64,000 nucleotides of DNA. Origin: Legionella worsleiensis (lineage in GTDB: Bacteria > Pseudomonadota > Gammaproteobacteria > Legionellales > Legionellaceae). The notes under the pieces are model-generated. The model did no database searches, was not told the DNA's origin, and worked only from the letters and a program-made list of their open reading frames with translations. The position numbers were made by a program, and so were the translations under genes. Shown piece by piece: positions 1 to 8,237 of this stretch. How positions within the stretch are numbered: the stretch's first letter is position 1; the number at the start of each line of letters is the position of its first letter. Location: assembly GCF_001467535.1 (NCBI RefSeq), contig NZ_LNZC01000004.1, positions 62,001-126,000 of the forward strand, read 5' to 3'.

Positions 1-2
1 CA

Positions 3-50
3 CCTTTTAAACATCAAAAGGATATACTTGCGAAAAACAGGTATGAGTAG
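3..50 (+). CDS. Possible 3' end of an upstream gene (partial)
   Basis: Frame 3 reads 15 sense codons (PFKHQKDILAKNRYE) and a TAG at 48-50, 24 nt before the gap start. It could be the tail of the preceding gene, for instance transketolase, which often precedes gap-pgk-pyk in relatives, but the tail is too short to identify and may be chance. Confidence 0.25.
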   Translation, partial: PFKHQKDILAKNRYE

Positions 51-74
51 GGCACCTCAAATCGGAGAAATAGC

Positions 75-1067
75 ATGGCAATACGAGTCGCGATTAATGG
101 CTATGGTCGCATTGGTCGTTGTATTTTACGTTCAATTTTTGAATACAACAGACAAAATGAATTTGAAGTTGTGGCAATCAATGATTTATCAGGAATAGAT
201 GTCACCGCACATTTAACCCGTCACGATTCGACACATGGTCATTTTGGATCAAGTGTATCAGTTGAAGGGAATACACTCATTGTTGATGGCCATAAAATTC
301 AGGTTATAGCAGAACGTAACCCGTTAAATTTACCCTGGAACACTTTGGATATTGATATTGTGTTTGAATGTACCGGTTTCTTCACCACCAGAGATGCAGC
401 GATGCAACACATTACTGCCGGGGCTAAAAAGGTACTGATTTCAGCGCCAGGCAAAGAGGTCGATGCCACCATTGTTTATGGAGTCAACCATCATCTTCTG
501 AAAGCAAGCGACAAGATAGTATCTAACGCATCGTGCACCACTAATTGCCTTGCTCCAGTTGTCAAACCATTACATGACGCATTGGGAATAGAACATGGCC
601 TGGTTAACACAGTTCATGCCTATACCAAAGATCAAATGTTGCTTGACGGCAGCCACAAAGATTTACGCCGCGCTCGTTCAGCGACGCAATCAATTATTCC
701 AACCAAAACAGGTGCTGCGGCAGCTGTAGGCCTTGTTTTACCAGAGCTAGCCGGTAAGCTGGATGGTTTTGCCATGCGTGTTCCTGTTCTTAATGTTTCG
801 GTAATTGATTTAACCTTTACCGCAAAACGCAACACAACCGTTGAAGAAGTAAATAGTATTGTTCGCCAGGCAAAAAGCCGTATTTTACAAATAAACGATG
901 ACCCATTAGTGTCTTGTGATTTTAACCACAATCCCGCATCATCAATATTTGATGCAACTCAAACGAAAGTATTAGGTAACCTCGTTAAAATCGTTGCCTG
1001 GTATGACAATGAATGGGGATTCTCCAATCGTATGCTCGACACAGCCCACCAAATGATGAATTGTTGA
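75..1067 (+). CDS. gap: Glyceraldehyde-3-phosphate dehydrogenase
   Basis: This 330-residue cytosolic enzyme oxidises glyceraldehyde 3-phosphate with NAD and phosphate to 1,3-bisphosphoglycerate. The N-terminal Rossmann fold carries the NGYGRIGR loop (residues 8-15) and the NAD-selecting AINDL (34-38). The catalytic cysteine is C154 in [12 protein letters not shown], with H181 as the base. The length is normal for the family. The start has a GGAG ribosome site 8 nt upstream. It is the first complete gene of a gap-pgk-pyk run, with pgk starting 10 nt after its stop. An erythrose-4-phosphate dehydrogenase is possible but the residues around the cysteine fit GAPDH better. Confidence 0.96.
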   Translation: MAIRVAINGYGRIGRCILRSIFEYNRQNEFEVVAINDLSGIDVTAHLTRHDSTHGHFGSSVSVEGNTLIVDGHKIQVIAERNPLNLPWNTLDIDIVFECTGFFTTRDAAMQHITAGAKKVLISAPGKEVDATIVYGVNHHLLKASDKIVSNASCTTNCLAPVVKPLHDALGIEHGLVNTVHAYTKDQMLLDGSHKDLRRARSATQSIIPTKTGAAAAVGLVLPELAGKLDGFAMRVPVLNVSVIDLTFTAKRNTTVEEVNSIVRQAKSRILQINDDPLVSCDFNHNPASSIFDATQTKVLGNLVKIVAWYDNEWGFSNRMLDTAHQMMNC

Positions 1068-1077
1068 GGGATAACTC

Positions 1078-2268
1078 ATGAATCTGATTAAAATGAGTGA
1101 CATAGACCTTGCGGGTAAACGAGTTTTAATTCGCGAAGATCTTAATGTGCCCATTAAAGACGGGATAATTACCAGCGACCAAAGGTTGCGTGCCGCATTA
1201 CCAACGTTGACTTCAGCACTGGATGCTGGTGCGGCGGTAATGGTACTCTCACACCTGGGACGACCCGAAGAAGGCCGCTACGAAAGCCGCTTTTCGTTAG
1301 AGCCTGTTGCAGATTATCTTCAGAAAAATCTTGACTACCCCGTCCGTTTTGTTAGTGAATATCTTGATGGTATTGAGATTAAACCCGGTGAATTGGTTAT
1401 TTGCGAAAATGTTCGATTTAATCCTGGTGAAAAAAGTAATGATGAACATCTGGCAAAAAAATTAGCCCAATTGTGCGACGTATTCGTGATGGATGCTTTT
1501 GGAACCGCTCACAGGGCACAAGCATCAACTTATGGTGTTGCCCAATATGCTCCTGTAGCTGTGGCCGGTCCATTATTAGTTCGTGAGCTTGAAGCATTAC
1601 AGCATGTTCTTAAAAATCCGCAAAAACCTATTGTTGCCGTTGTTGGCGGAGCAAAAGTCTCAACCAAACTCAGTTTACTCAAACAACTGGTTGGCATGGT
1701 AGATTATTTAATTCCAGGTGGAGGAATAGCCAATACGTTTCTTAAAGCCCAGGGATTTGAAATAGGTGTATCCTTGTATGAGCCTGATTTACTGGATGAA
1801 GCACGCCAGATCCTGAAACTGGCAGAAGAAAAAGGGTGTAAGATTCCTTTGCCTAAAGATGTAGTGGTTGGTAAAACATTTAGTGAAACATGCCCAGCCT
1901 TTAACAAAACATTAGCGAATGTTGCGACTGACGACATGATTCTCGATATTGGGCCTATGACCATCAGTGATTATGTGGACATCATTGATGAGGCAAAAAC
2001 CATCATCTGGAATGGTCCGGTTGGTGTTTTTGAATTTGCCCAATTCGCCTATGGAACCCGGGCTCTTGCTATTGCAATTGCGGAAAGTGATGCATTTTCC
2101 ATAGCAGGAGGTGGTGATACTTTAGCTGCCGTGGATCTTTATGATTTAAATAACCAAATTTCCTATATTTCCACCGGAGGCGGCGCATTTCTTGAGTGTC
2201 TCGAAGGAAAAACCTTACCAGCAGTAGCCATTTTGCAGGAGCGGGCTAAAGATGTTGAGAAGAACTAA
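1078..2268 (+). CDS. pgk: Phosphoglycerate kinase
   Basis: This 396-residue kinase transfers the acyl phosphate of 1,3-bisphosphoglycerate to ADP. Family landmarks are the substrate motif DLNVP (21-25), the hinge-side GGAKVSTK (190-197) and the C-terminal nucleotide loop GGGDTLAAV. Length is that of a single-domain-pair bacterial Pgk. It lies 10 nt after gap. Its last 17 nt overlap the start of pyk, so the three glycolytic genes are almost certainly co-transcribed and translationally linked. Confidence 0.97.
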   Translation: MNLIKMSDIDLAGKRVLIREDLNVPIKDGIITSDQRLRAALPTLTSALDAGAAVMVLSHLGRPEEGRYESRFSLEPVADYLQKNLDYPVRFVSEYLDGIEIKPGELVICENVRFNPGEKSNDEHLAKKLAQLCDVFVMDAFGTAHRAQASTYGVAQYAPVAVAGPLLVRELEALQHVLKNPQKPIVAVVGGAKVSTKLSLLKQLVGMVDYLIPGGGIANTFLKAQGFEIGVSLYEPDLLDEARQILKLAEEKGCKIPLPKDVVVGKTFSETCPAFNKTLANVATDDMILDIGPMTISDYVDIIDEAKTIIWNGPVGVFEFAQFAYGTRALAIAIAESDAFSIAGGGDTLAAVDLYDLNNQISYISTGGGAFLECLEGKTLPAVAILQERAKDVEKN

Positions 2269-3676
2269 GATAATTGCGACCCTTGGTCCAGCCAGTAATG
2301 ATCCCGTCACCTTGCGTGCCTTGCTTGGTGCCGGGGTAGATGTGGTGCGAATTAATTTTTCTCATGCTGATGCTTCTGCGATAACACTGATACAACGGGT
2401 ACGAAAAATTTCTGCAGAATTAAATCATCCCGTAGCAATTATGGCGGATTTACAAGGCCCAAAAATTCGAATTGGACGCTTTAAAGATAAAGCCATTACC
2501 CTTCTTGATGGTCAGAATTTTACTCTGGATTGTCAATCTCAAGAGATTGGTACGAATATGGAAGTCGCTGTGGCTTATCCCAATCTTGCCAATGAGCTGA
2601 GTAAAGGCGATCATCTGCTACTCAACGACGGATTAATCGAATTAGAAGTTATTAATATTATTGGTTCAAAAATTTATTGCCAGGTTATTGAAGGTGGTGT
2701 CCTTAGCGATTTGAAGGGGTTAAACAGAAAAGGTGGTGGTCTGGCAGCCAGAACCTTAACAGAAAAAGACATTAATGATTTACGTATCGCAATTGGGGCT
2801 GAGGTAGATTATGTCAGCTTATCTTTTGTAAAAGATGCTCAGGATATTCGCAACATCAAAGCATTAATGACGCAATTTGATGCTAAAATTACGCCCGTAA
2901 TTGCCAAAATTGAACGCACTGAGGCATTAGAACACCTAACCGACATCATTCAGGAAGCAGATGCCATTATGGTTGCAAGGGGCGATCTGGGTGTGGAAAT
3001 TGGCGCAGCAGAAGTTCCTGCCATTCAAAAACAAATTATTGAGCAAACTCGTCTGTTAAACAAAGTAGTGATCACGGCAACTCAGATGATGGAATCCATG
3101 ATCAGTAATCCTCAACCTACTCGGGCAGAAGTATCTGATGTAGCCAATGCCATTTTGGATGGAACCGATGCGGTGATGCTGTCCGCTGAAACGGCAAGCG
3201 GCCAGTTTCCGGTGAAAGTAATCACTATGGTGAATAAAATATGCTTAAGCGCCGAAAAACATGCCAGCTTTTTTTATCATACCGATCCTGAATCCTGTCA
3301 TTATCAACGTGCCGATCAGGCTATCGCTATGGCGACCATGCATGCAGCCAATCACTTTCCTATTCAAGCGATTATTACACTGACTGAATCGGGCGATACT
3401 GCGTTATGGATTTCAAGACATCATAGCACTGTACCTGTTATTGCCGTATCCGCCAACAAACGCACAGTGGGACGTTTATGTCTGATAAATAATGTATTTC
3501 CCGTATATCTCGACTATCATCACCTGGCTACCGCACATCTTAATCAACACATTATTGACGAGTTAGTCAAATTGCAACTACTGCAAAAAAATGGCTACAT
3601 TTTATTAACTCGCGGCAAAGCCATAGGAACCCCGGGAGGAACGAATAGCATGGAGATCATTGCACTAACGCCCTAA
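2252..3676 (+). CDS. pyk: Pyruvate kinase
   Basis: This 474-residue enzyme converts phosphoenolpyruvate and ADP to pyruvate and ATP. The N-terminal TIM-barrel motif RINFSH (33-38), the [10 protein letters not shown] segment (64-73), the lysine/metal region ending in RGDLGVEIG and the ATQMMESMI strand are all present. The C-terminal allosteric domain follows, so the protein is complete. The start lies inside the last codons of pgk (17-nt overlap). Together with gap and pgk this forms the lower-glycolysis operon. The last gene is followed by an inverted repeat at 3701-3738. Confidence 0.97.
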   Translation: MLRRTKIIATLGPASNDPVTLRALLGAGVDVVRINFSHADASAITLIQRVRKISAELNHPVAIMADLQGPKIRIGRFKDKAITLLDGQNFTLDCQSQEIGTNMEVAVAYPNLANELSKGDHLLLNDGLIELEVINIIGSKIYCQVIEGGVLSDLKGLNRKGGGLAARTLTEKDINDLRIAIGAEVDYVSLSFVKDAQDIRNIKALMTQFDAKITPVIAKIERTEALEHLTDIIQEADAIMVARGDLGVEIGAAEVPAIQKQIIEQTRLLNKVVITATQMMESMISNPQPTRAEVSDVANAILDGTDAVMLSAETASGQFPVKVITMVNKICLSAEKHASFFYHTDPESCHYQRADQAIAMATMHAANHFPIQAIITLTESGDTALWISRHHSTVPVIAVSANKRTVGRLCLINNVFPVYLDYHHLATAHLNQHIIDELVKLQLLQKNGYILLTRGKAIGTPGGTNSMEIIALTP

Positions 3677-3700
3677 CCTTAAAAAATAGTCTTATCCTGC

Positions 3701-3738
3701 TTGCCGTAAACCCTTATTCGTATAAAGGCTTACGGCAA
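3701..3738. terminator. Inverted repeat after pyk, possible terminator
   Basis: Perfect 9-nt arms TTGCCGTAA and TTACGGCAA flank a loop that itself can pair partly (CCTTAT with ATAAAGG). It sits 24 nt after the pyk stop and could end the gap-pgk-pyk transcript. There is no uridine run after the stem, so intrinsic termination is not certain. Confidence 0.45.
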
Positions 3739-3861
3739 TAAAACCTCCTCGAGAACTAAATTATCATGTAAAAAAGTTGGGAACATAATACAGCGCCTAA
3801 GGATTAACAATGTGCTAAAACCATGCAATAATCCGTCTATTATGCTCTGCCAAAGAATATC

Positions 3862-5100
3862 ATGCCATTATACAAAACCATTTGTGACCAACTAAACCAT
3901 GCAGGATTCCAATTTACTAAAGATACACTCCGAAATTTCGATATTATTGAATACATGGTACTTGAAGCGGTTGGGGCGCTTCATCCATTAAAGGATAAAC
4001 CGCTACTGAGTGTTTTTCGCCTTGGCCATACAAGTAATTGTTTATTTGAAGATTCCCAAAAGCGCTCTTCACTGGAGTTTGGTTTTAAAAAAAATTCATC
4101 GGATTCCGGTCAATCAGCAATAAGTGAAGAAGACGGGTTTGATTTAATCGATAAAGTCAAAGCAATAGAAGTTAAATTTCCTAAAAGCACTCATGATTCT
4201 GAGCACTTTTACTATAATCATTTCAACACATTGTACGCAGTAATTATGCTAGATGACGATATTGAAAAGGCCATTCGCTCTTCATCAGTATTCCTTGCCG
4301 CAGGTGATTTGTCTCAATTTGATTTAGGATCACTTTTGCTGCTGAGAAAAAAACTGGCGTGTTATCAAATTGCTGATGCAAACATCAAGGCTCTGTCCAT
4401 TGATTTAAGCGATAGAATAACTGACTATATGAACTCACATTTTGATCGGCAATTAATCGCTCAAACCGAGCCAGAAGCGCAAAAGCAATTTAACTTGATG
4501 ATTGCCATTACAAAAGAAGAACACCGATTTAATCAGATTTTTCGCAGACTTTCTTACCGATTATCCGAATTAACGAACAAGGGAACGCCATTTTTTGAGA
4601 GCAGTATCATTCCACATGGTCCCATATCAAACGTCAGATATAATTCCAACTACGCCAAAATAGCATCCATTGCCAAGTCCTTAACCACTACCCTAAGGGC
4701 TGCTCGTAACGATTTTTTTAATAATCCGGTATCACAGGAACGTGTTATACAATTTCAAACAATCTGTATTGATGCAATAACCCATGCAAAAGGAGAATTC
4801 GCCAAATTTCGAGGTTTTGCTAATTGGTATAACGAATTAAATCCTGTACTGCAGTCAATAATCCAGTGCATTAGAACAATAGCAGGAATTATTGCCGGCC
4901 TGACTGTCATTCCGGCAATATTTACCGAAATGTACACAGAACGAGGCTACATAGGTACGTTCTTCAGCAACAAAACAGGTTCTCTGAAAGAACTCGAACG
5001 CTTCGAGCAGGGGCTTGTTGCCAAAGAAGGAATTTTTGACCGTTTAAAAACAGAAATCACTTTGGAACTACCGGAATTTAATGCTTTTTTAAAACCATAA
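3862..5100 (+). CDS. Legionella-type hypothetical protein, candidate effector
   Basis: I do not recognise a known domain in this 412-residue protein. It is mostly polar and predicted alpha-helical by eye, with no signal peptide. One hydrophobic stretch lies near residues 333-352 (around IAGIIAGLTVIPAIFTE), followed by a GYIGTFF-type segment and a polar helical tail. This arrangement of a single late hydrophobic helix plus short tail is one I associate with many Legionella-specific proteins, some of them Dot/Icm substrates; that is inference. It stands alone after pyk and its last 23 nt overlap the end of the convergent MltA-like gene. Confidence 0.7.
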   Translation: MPLYKTICDQLNHAGFQFTKDTLRNFDIIEYMVLEAVGALHPLKDKPLLSVFRLGHTSNCLFEDSQKRSSLEFGFKKNSSDSGQSAISEEDGFDLIDKVKAIEVKFPKSTHDSEHFYYNHFNTLYAVIMLDDDIEKAIRSSSVFLAAGDLSQFDLGSLLLLRKKLACYQIADANIKALSIDLSDRITDYMNSHFDRQLIAQTEPEAQKQFNLMIAITKEEHRFNQIFRRLSYRLSELTNKGTPFFESSIIPHGPISNVRYNSNYAKIASIAKSLTTTLRAARNDFFNNPVSQERVIQFQTICIDAITHAKGEFAKFRGFANWYNELNPVLQSIIQCIRTIAGIIAGLTVIPAIFTEMYTERGYIGTFFSNKTGSLKELERFEQGLVAKEGIFDRLKTEITLELPEFNAFLKP

Positions 5101-6145
5101 TATAAGCATCAACATAATCGGGTAAATGCCTTGTTCCACGATTAAACGCATCTCGTCCAGAATAACTGCCTGCCAGGTAATCAACCTGGTACAGATTATC
5201 AGCAAATGCACCGCCAGTGTCTGCCATAATTCCGGCTTTTGCGATGAGCTTACCCTTATGATCACGATACTGAATCATTAATACTCTACCCAAACCAAAC
5301 TGGTGCAAATCAGCCGCAAATGTTACTTGGGGATTAATGGTGATTTTATGATCAGCGTCTTTACCATACCCTTTTATGCCATCAACCTGTTTAAAATACC
5401 AATAACGCTCCTGTTGATAAGGCGATTTCGTTCGGTCGTAGGCTATATTGTTGGTCCGGTGAACATTGAATATTTTTTTTTCTTTACCATCAAAATCAAC
5501 AACAACAGTCCCTTGCAACAGAGCAGCCTCTAAATCCTCACGGCTTACATAAGCAAGTACTGGAACCGGCTTATCGTTTAATGCTCCTGCCAATATTGCC
5601 TGTTTACCGTAATTCAAACGAATTAGTCCTGGCTTTTTGTCTGCATCTTCCAGAGTTAAGCCACGTTCGTCAGCAGGAAGACCGTGCAGAGCATAGGGCA
5701 TTCTGGATGTTTTTACTGAACTGGCATGGGCTAAATGAACGTAATATTTAGTCATTAATAAACGATCAGCGGGTAGATTTTTTAATAAAGGCTTATTTGT
5801 TGCCAGCAGGCTTGCCTGACGCTTATCAGGATACCAGCGCATAAAATCAAAATGGCGTTTTACAAAATTTGGATTATTTAATTTATCCTGATTGGCGCAA
5901 ATAAATGTTAATGTTGCTTTAACTCGATTCAGCGGGATAGTAACCACCTTACCGTCATGAATCACGTGCGGGTCATAACCAGAACCTTGATGCAAATAGG
6001 CCAATGTTTGTTTGGCTGTGGCGCATAATTCCGTTCCATTGATATCGTAGATACCCTGAAACAATGGTTGAGACGCCACAAAATGAGGCGAAGCAAAAGC
6101 TGACTGAACGAATAAAAAGCCAAGCAGTATGGTTCGCAGCTTCAT
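5078..6145 (-). CDS. Exported MltA/3D-domain-like protein
   Basis: This 355-residue protein starts with a clear signal peptide (MKLRTILLGFLFVQSAFA, cleavage near 18). The middle contains a segment like the MltA lytic transglycosylase family (LLMTKYYV...SSVKTSRMPYALHGLP), and the C-terminal part contains MADTGGAF, which matches the DTGGA motif holding the MltA catalytic aspartate. MltA enzymes cut the murein glycan with formation of anhydro-muramic ends. I infer a periplasmic murein-active enzyme, but overall similarity by eye is partial. Its ATG follows the rocC stop directly (TAAATG), so the two are one transcription unit. Confidence 0.65.
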   Translation of the reverse strand: MKLRTILLGFLFVQSAFASPHFVASQPLFQGIYDINGTELCATAKQTLAYLHQGSGYDPHVIHDGKVVTIPLNRVKATLTFICANQDKLNNPNFVKRHFDFMRWYPDKRQASLLATNKPLLKNLPADRLLMTKYYVHLAHASSVKTSRMPYALHGLPADERGLTLEDADKKPGLIRLNYGKQAILAGALNDKPVPVLAYVSREDLEAALLQGTVVVDFDGKEKKIFNVHRTNNIAYDRTKSPYQQERYWYFKQVDGIKGYGKDADHKITINPQVTFAADLHQFGLGRVLMIQYRDHKGKLIAKAGIMADTGGAFADNLYQVDYLAGSYSGRDAFNRGTRHLPDYVDAYIMVLKKH

Positions 6146-6844
6146 TTACTCAACGGTCTCTTTTTTCTCTTCTGCGCTACGAGATAATCCTAATTTCTCT
6201 TTGAGCCGTGCAACCGCATCAGGATCGTATTGCCGTGTTGTTTTATGTTTCACCACAACCGCAGCCGTTCTTACTGGTTGAGCTGCTGCATGGTGAGCAC
6301 TAAACGCCGGAGCTCTGGGGGGATACGTTGGCAAGTAATCGTCACTAGGGGCTGCTGCACTATGGCTGGCAGACTTGGCGTAGGTCTGTGTTGGTTGCTG
6401 CATCACGCTTGCAGGTTGTTGCGTAGACAATTTACCGGCCATTATTTTACGTGCGTTTCGCACACTTTTTTCTACTCGTTTTTTTATTTTCGCAGCTGCA
6501 TGCTCCGCTTCTTCATCAGAGACATCACTAACCACATTGCCCTGCAAATCAATTCGCTTTTCTCGAGCTTTCAAACAGGTGAGATAATCAAGGCGACGGG
6601 TAAAAAGGACAACCGCTTCTCTAAGCTTACTTTTTGAAATACCGGCTTCTGCGGCTTTATCAGCGAACTGCAAAATGTCATCCATAATGCCGGTTTTTAA
6701 AGGGCGTATGCGTAATGAATTATCAAATGCACTGGGAAAATTAGCAGCCAGCCAAACCAGTGCTTGCGATCGAGCTCGTCTGGATTGATTTTTTTGGGAT
6801 TTATTGATTACAGCGGTGCGTGGATGCAGCTCCTGTTTTCTCAT
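6146..6844 (-). CDS. rocC: ProQ/FinO-domain RNA chaperone, RocC-type
   Basis: This 232-residue protein has a ProQ/FinO RNA-binding domain over about residues 25-130, including WLAANFPSAFD, the RIRPLKTGI segment and SKSKLREAVVLFTRRLDYL. A basic low-complexity tail rich in Ala, Pro and Gln follows. In L. pneumophila the ProQ/FinO protein RocC binds the sRNA RocR and silences competence genes; I assign this name from remembered sequence and gene neighbourhood. The start has AAAGG 8 nt upstream. The MltA-like gene follows without a gap. Another ProQ paralogue is the alternative. Confidence 0.8.
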   Translation of the reverse strand: MRKQELHPRTAVINKSQKNQSRRARSQALVWLAANFPSAFDNSLRIRPLKTGIMDDILQFADKAAEAGISKSKLREAVVLFTRRLDYLTCLKAREKRIDLQGNVVSDVSDEEAEHAAAKIKKRVEKSVRNARKIMAGKLSTQQPASVMQQPTQTYAKSASHSAAAPSDDYLPTYPPRAPAFSAHHAAAQPVRTAAVVVKHKTTRQYDPDAVARLKEKLGLSRSAEEKKETVE

Positions 6845-7096
6845 TATGGTACCTTTATTTTAGAACGTATTATGGAATGAAAGTTGTCAATTATCCGTGC
6901 GTTGTTGGTTTTCATATCCGATATCAGAAAATGGAATAGTTAGGTCATTTGTTTTAGAAATGAGCGCACAATGTACAATGTTTAACGGTTTTTTGCAAGC
7001 ACTCTTAACGCAATTACAGGGCTTAAGCTGTATCCGATTAGAAAAATACTTTAAGATACACCTATAATTAATCATCTAACATAGGGTGAACAGATT

Positions 7097-7288
7097 ATGA
7101 AACGATTTTTTATGTCTATTCTGGCGTTATTCTTTCCTTGGCTCGTGCTTTTGCTTCATGATAATCCCGGTGGGGCATTTGTTGCTTTAATCATGCAGGC
7201 TACTGTGGTTGGATGGCCTTTTGCGACCATTTGGGCCTGGCGTTTGGTTCACCCGGAAAATAAAACCGCTACAGAAGAAACAGAATAA
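7097..7288 (+). CDS. Small YqaE/Pmp3-like membrane protein
   Basis: This 63-residue protein is almost entirely two hydrophobic segments (about residues 4-20 and 27-49) separated by a short polar turn HDNPGG, with a charged tail. That layout and the WPFATIWAW segment resemble the YqaE/Pmp3 family of tiny stress-related inner-membrane proteins. The resemblance is by topology rather than by strong motif. An AGGGTGA site precedes the ATG. It lies 48 nt before dapB on the same strand. Confidence 0.6.
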   Translation: MKRFFMSILALFFPWLVLLLHDNPGGAFVALIMQATVVGWPFATIWAWRLVHPENKTATEETE

Positions 7289-7336
7289 TTATCTATAACG
7301 TGTTTAAATCCATCAAACACACTACCTGGAGAACTG

Positions 7337-8068
7337 ATGTCCATTCGAATTATTGTTAACGGAGCACAGGGTAAAATGGGTTCCCTTGCCTGTGAAACCT
7401 TGGCGAATCACCCTGATTTTGAACTGGTAGCCCAGCTGACCAAACAGGACAACCTGGCTGAGGCGATAACCAAAAACAGTGCTCAGATTGTAGTTGACCT
7501 AACTCGGGCAGATTGCGTTTACAATAATACGCAGACGATTATCCAAAATGGTGCTTGCCCTGTCATAGGAACATCAGGACTCATTACAGAACAAATTCAT
7601 GAATTAACAAACGCATGTGAATCTCGTCAGCTTGGTGGAATTATTGTTCCCAATTTTTCTATTGGTGCCGTACTCATGATGTCTTTTGCAGCCAAAGCGT
7701 CTGAGTACTTGTCTGAAGTAGAAATCATTGAAACCCATCACCAAAACAAGCTGGATGCCCCATCTGGAACGGCTTTAAAAACAGCAGAAATGATAGCCTC
7801 AGCACGCAAAAATAAAAAAAATACACTGGTACTAAAAGAACTGATTCCGGGTGCTCGCGGGGGCACTTATCAGGACATTAATATACACTCCTTACGCCTG
7901 CCAGGGGTGCTCGCACGTCAGGAAGTACTCTTTGGAAACCTTGGCGAAACGCTGTCCATAACCCATGACAGTATCGATCGTCGCTGTTTTATGCCTGGGG
8001 TAATTCTTGCCTGTCAAAAAGTACTGGGATTAAACACGCTGATTTATGGACTGGAACATGTGTTGTAA
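7337..8068 (+). CDS. dapB: 4-hydroxy-tetrahydrodipicolinate reductase
   Basis: This 243-residue NAD(P)H-dependent reductase makes tetrahydrodipicolinate in the lysine and diaminopimelate pathway, feeding murein synthesis. It shows the nucleotide loop GAQGKMG (9-15) and the family signature ETHHQNKLDAPSGTA (132-146) with the catalytic H134/H135 and K138. It is some 25-30 residues shorter than enterobacterial DapB but no conserved part appears to be missing. A GGAG site precedes the ATG. Confidence 0.95.
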   Translation: MSIRIIVNGAQGKMGSLACETLANHPDFELVAQLTKQDNLAEAITKNSAQIVVDLTRADCVYNNTQTIIQNGACPVIGTSGLITEQIHELTNACESRQLGGIIVPNFSIGAVLMMSFAAKASEYLSEVEIIETHHQNKLDAPSGTALKTAEMIASARKNKKNTLVLKELIPGARGGTYQDINIHSLRLPGVLARQEVLFGNLGETLSITHDSIDRRCFMPGVILACQKVLGLNTLIYGLEHVL

Positions 8069-8092
8069 TTTCTAGCCTCGCTCATCCAGGCC

Positions 8093-8116
8093 AGCTTCTT
8101 TATCTATAAAGAAGCT
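8093..8116. terminator. Inverted repeat between convergent genes
   Basis: AGCTTCTTTAT and ATAAAGAAGCT are perfect 11-nt arms separated by only 2 nt. The element lies between the ends of the convergent dapB and the CX5R protein gene, where a bidirectional terminator is expected. There is no U-run on either strand, so the mechanism is uncertain. Confidence 0.45.
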
Positions 8117-8237
8117 ACTACCTGACATGTGCTCCAATTACGCTAAACGAAGACTACAGGACAAATTGGGTATCATTTGTTTCAATAGACCGTTGAGATG
8201 AGCCAATAGCGCCTATTCAGACGATACATACAGCGAG

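Noticed and set aside
6230..6637. 135-residue reading frame antisense to rocC
   Set aside because: Cysteine- and arginine-rich nonsense composition and complete overlap with a conserved RNA-binding domain gene.
6887..7075. 62-residue minus-strand reading frame between rocC and the small membrane protein
   Set aside because: No ribosome site and a composition consistent with AT-rich intergenic DNA.
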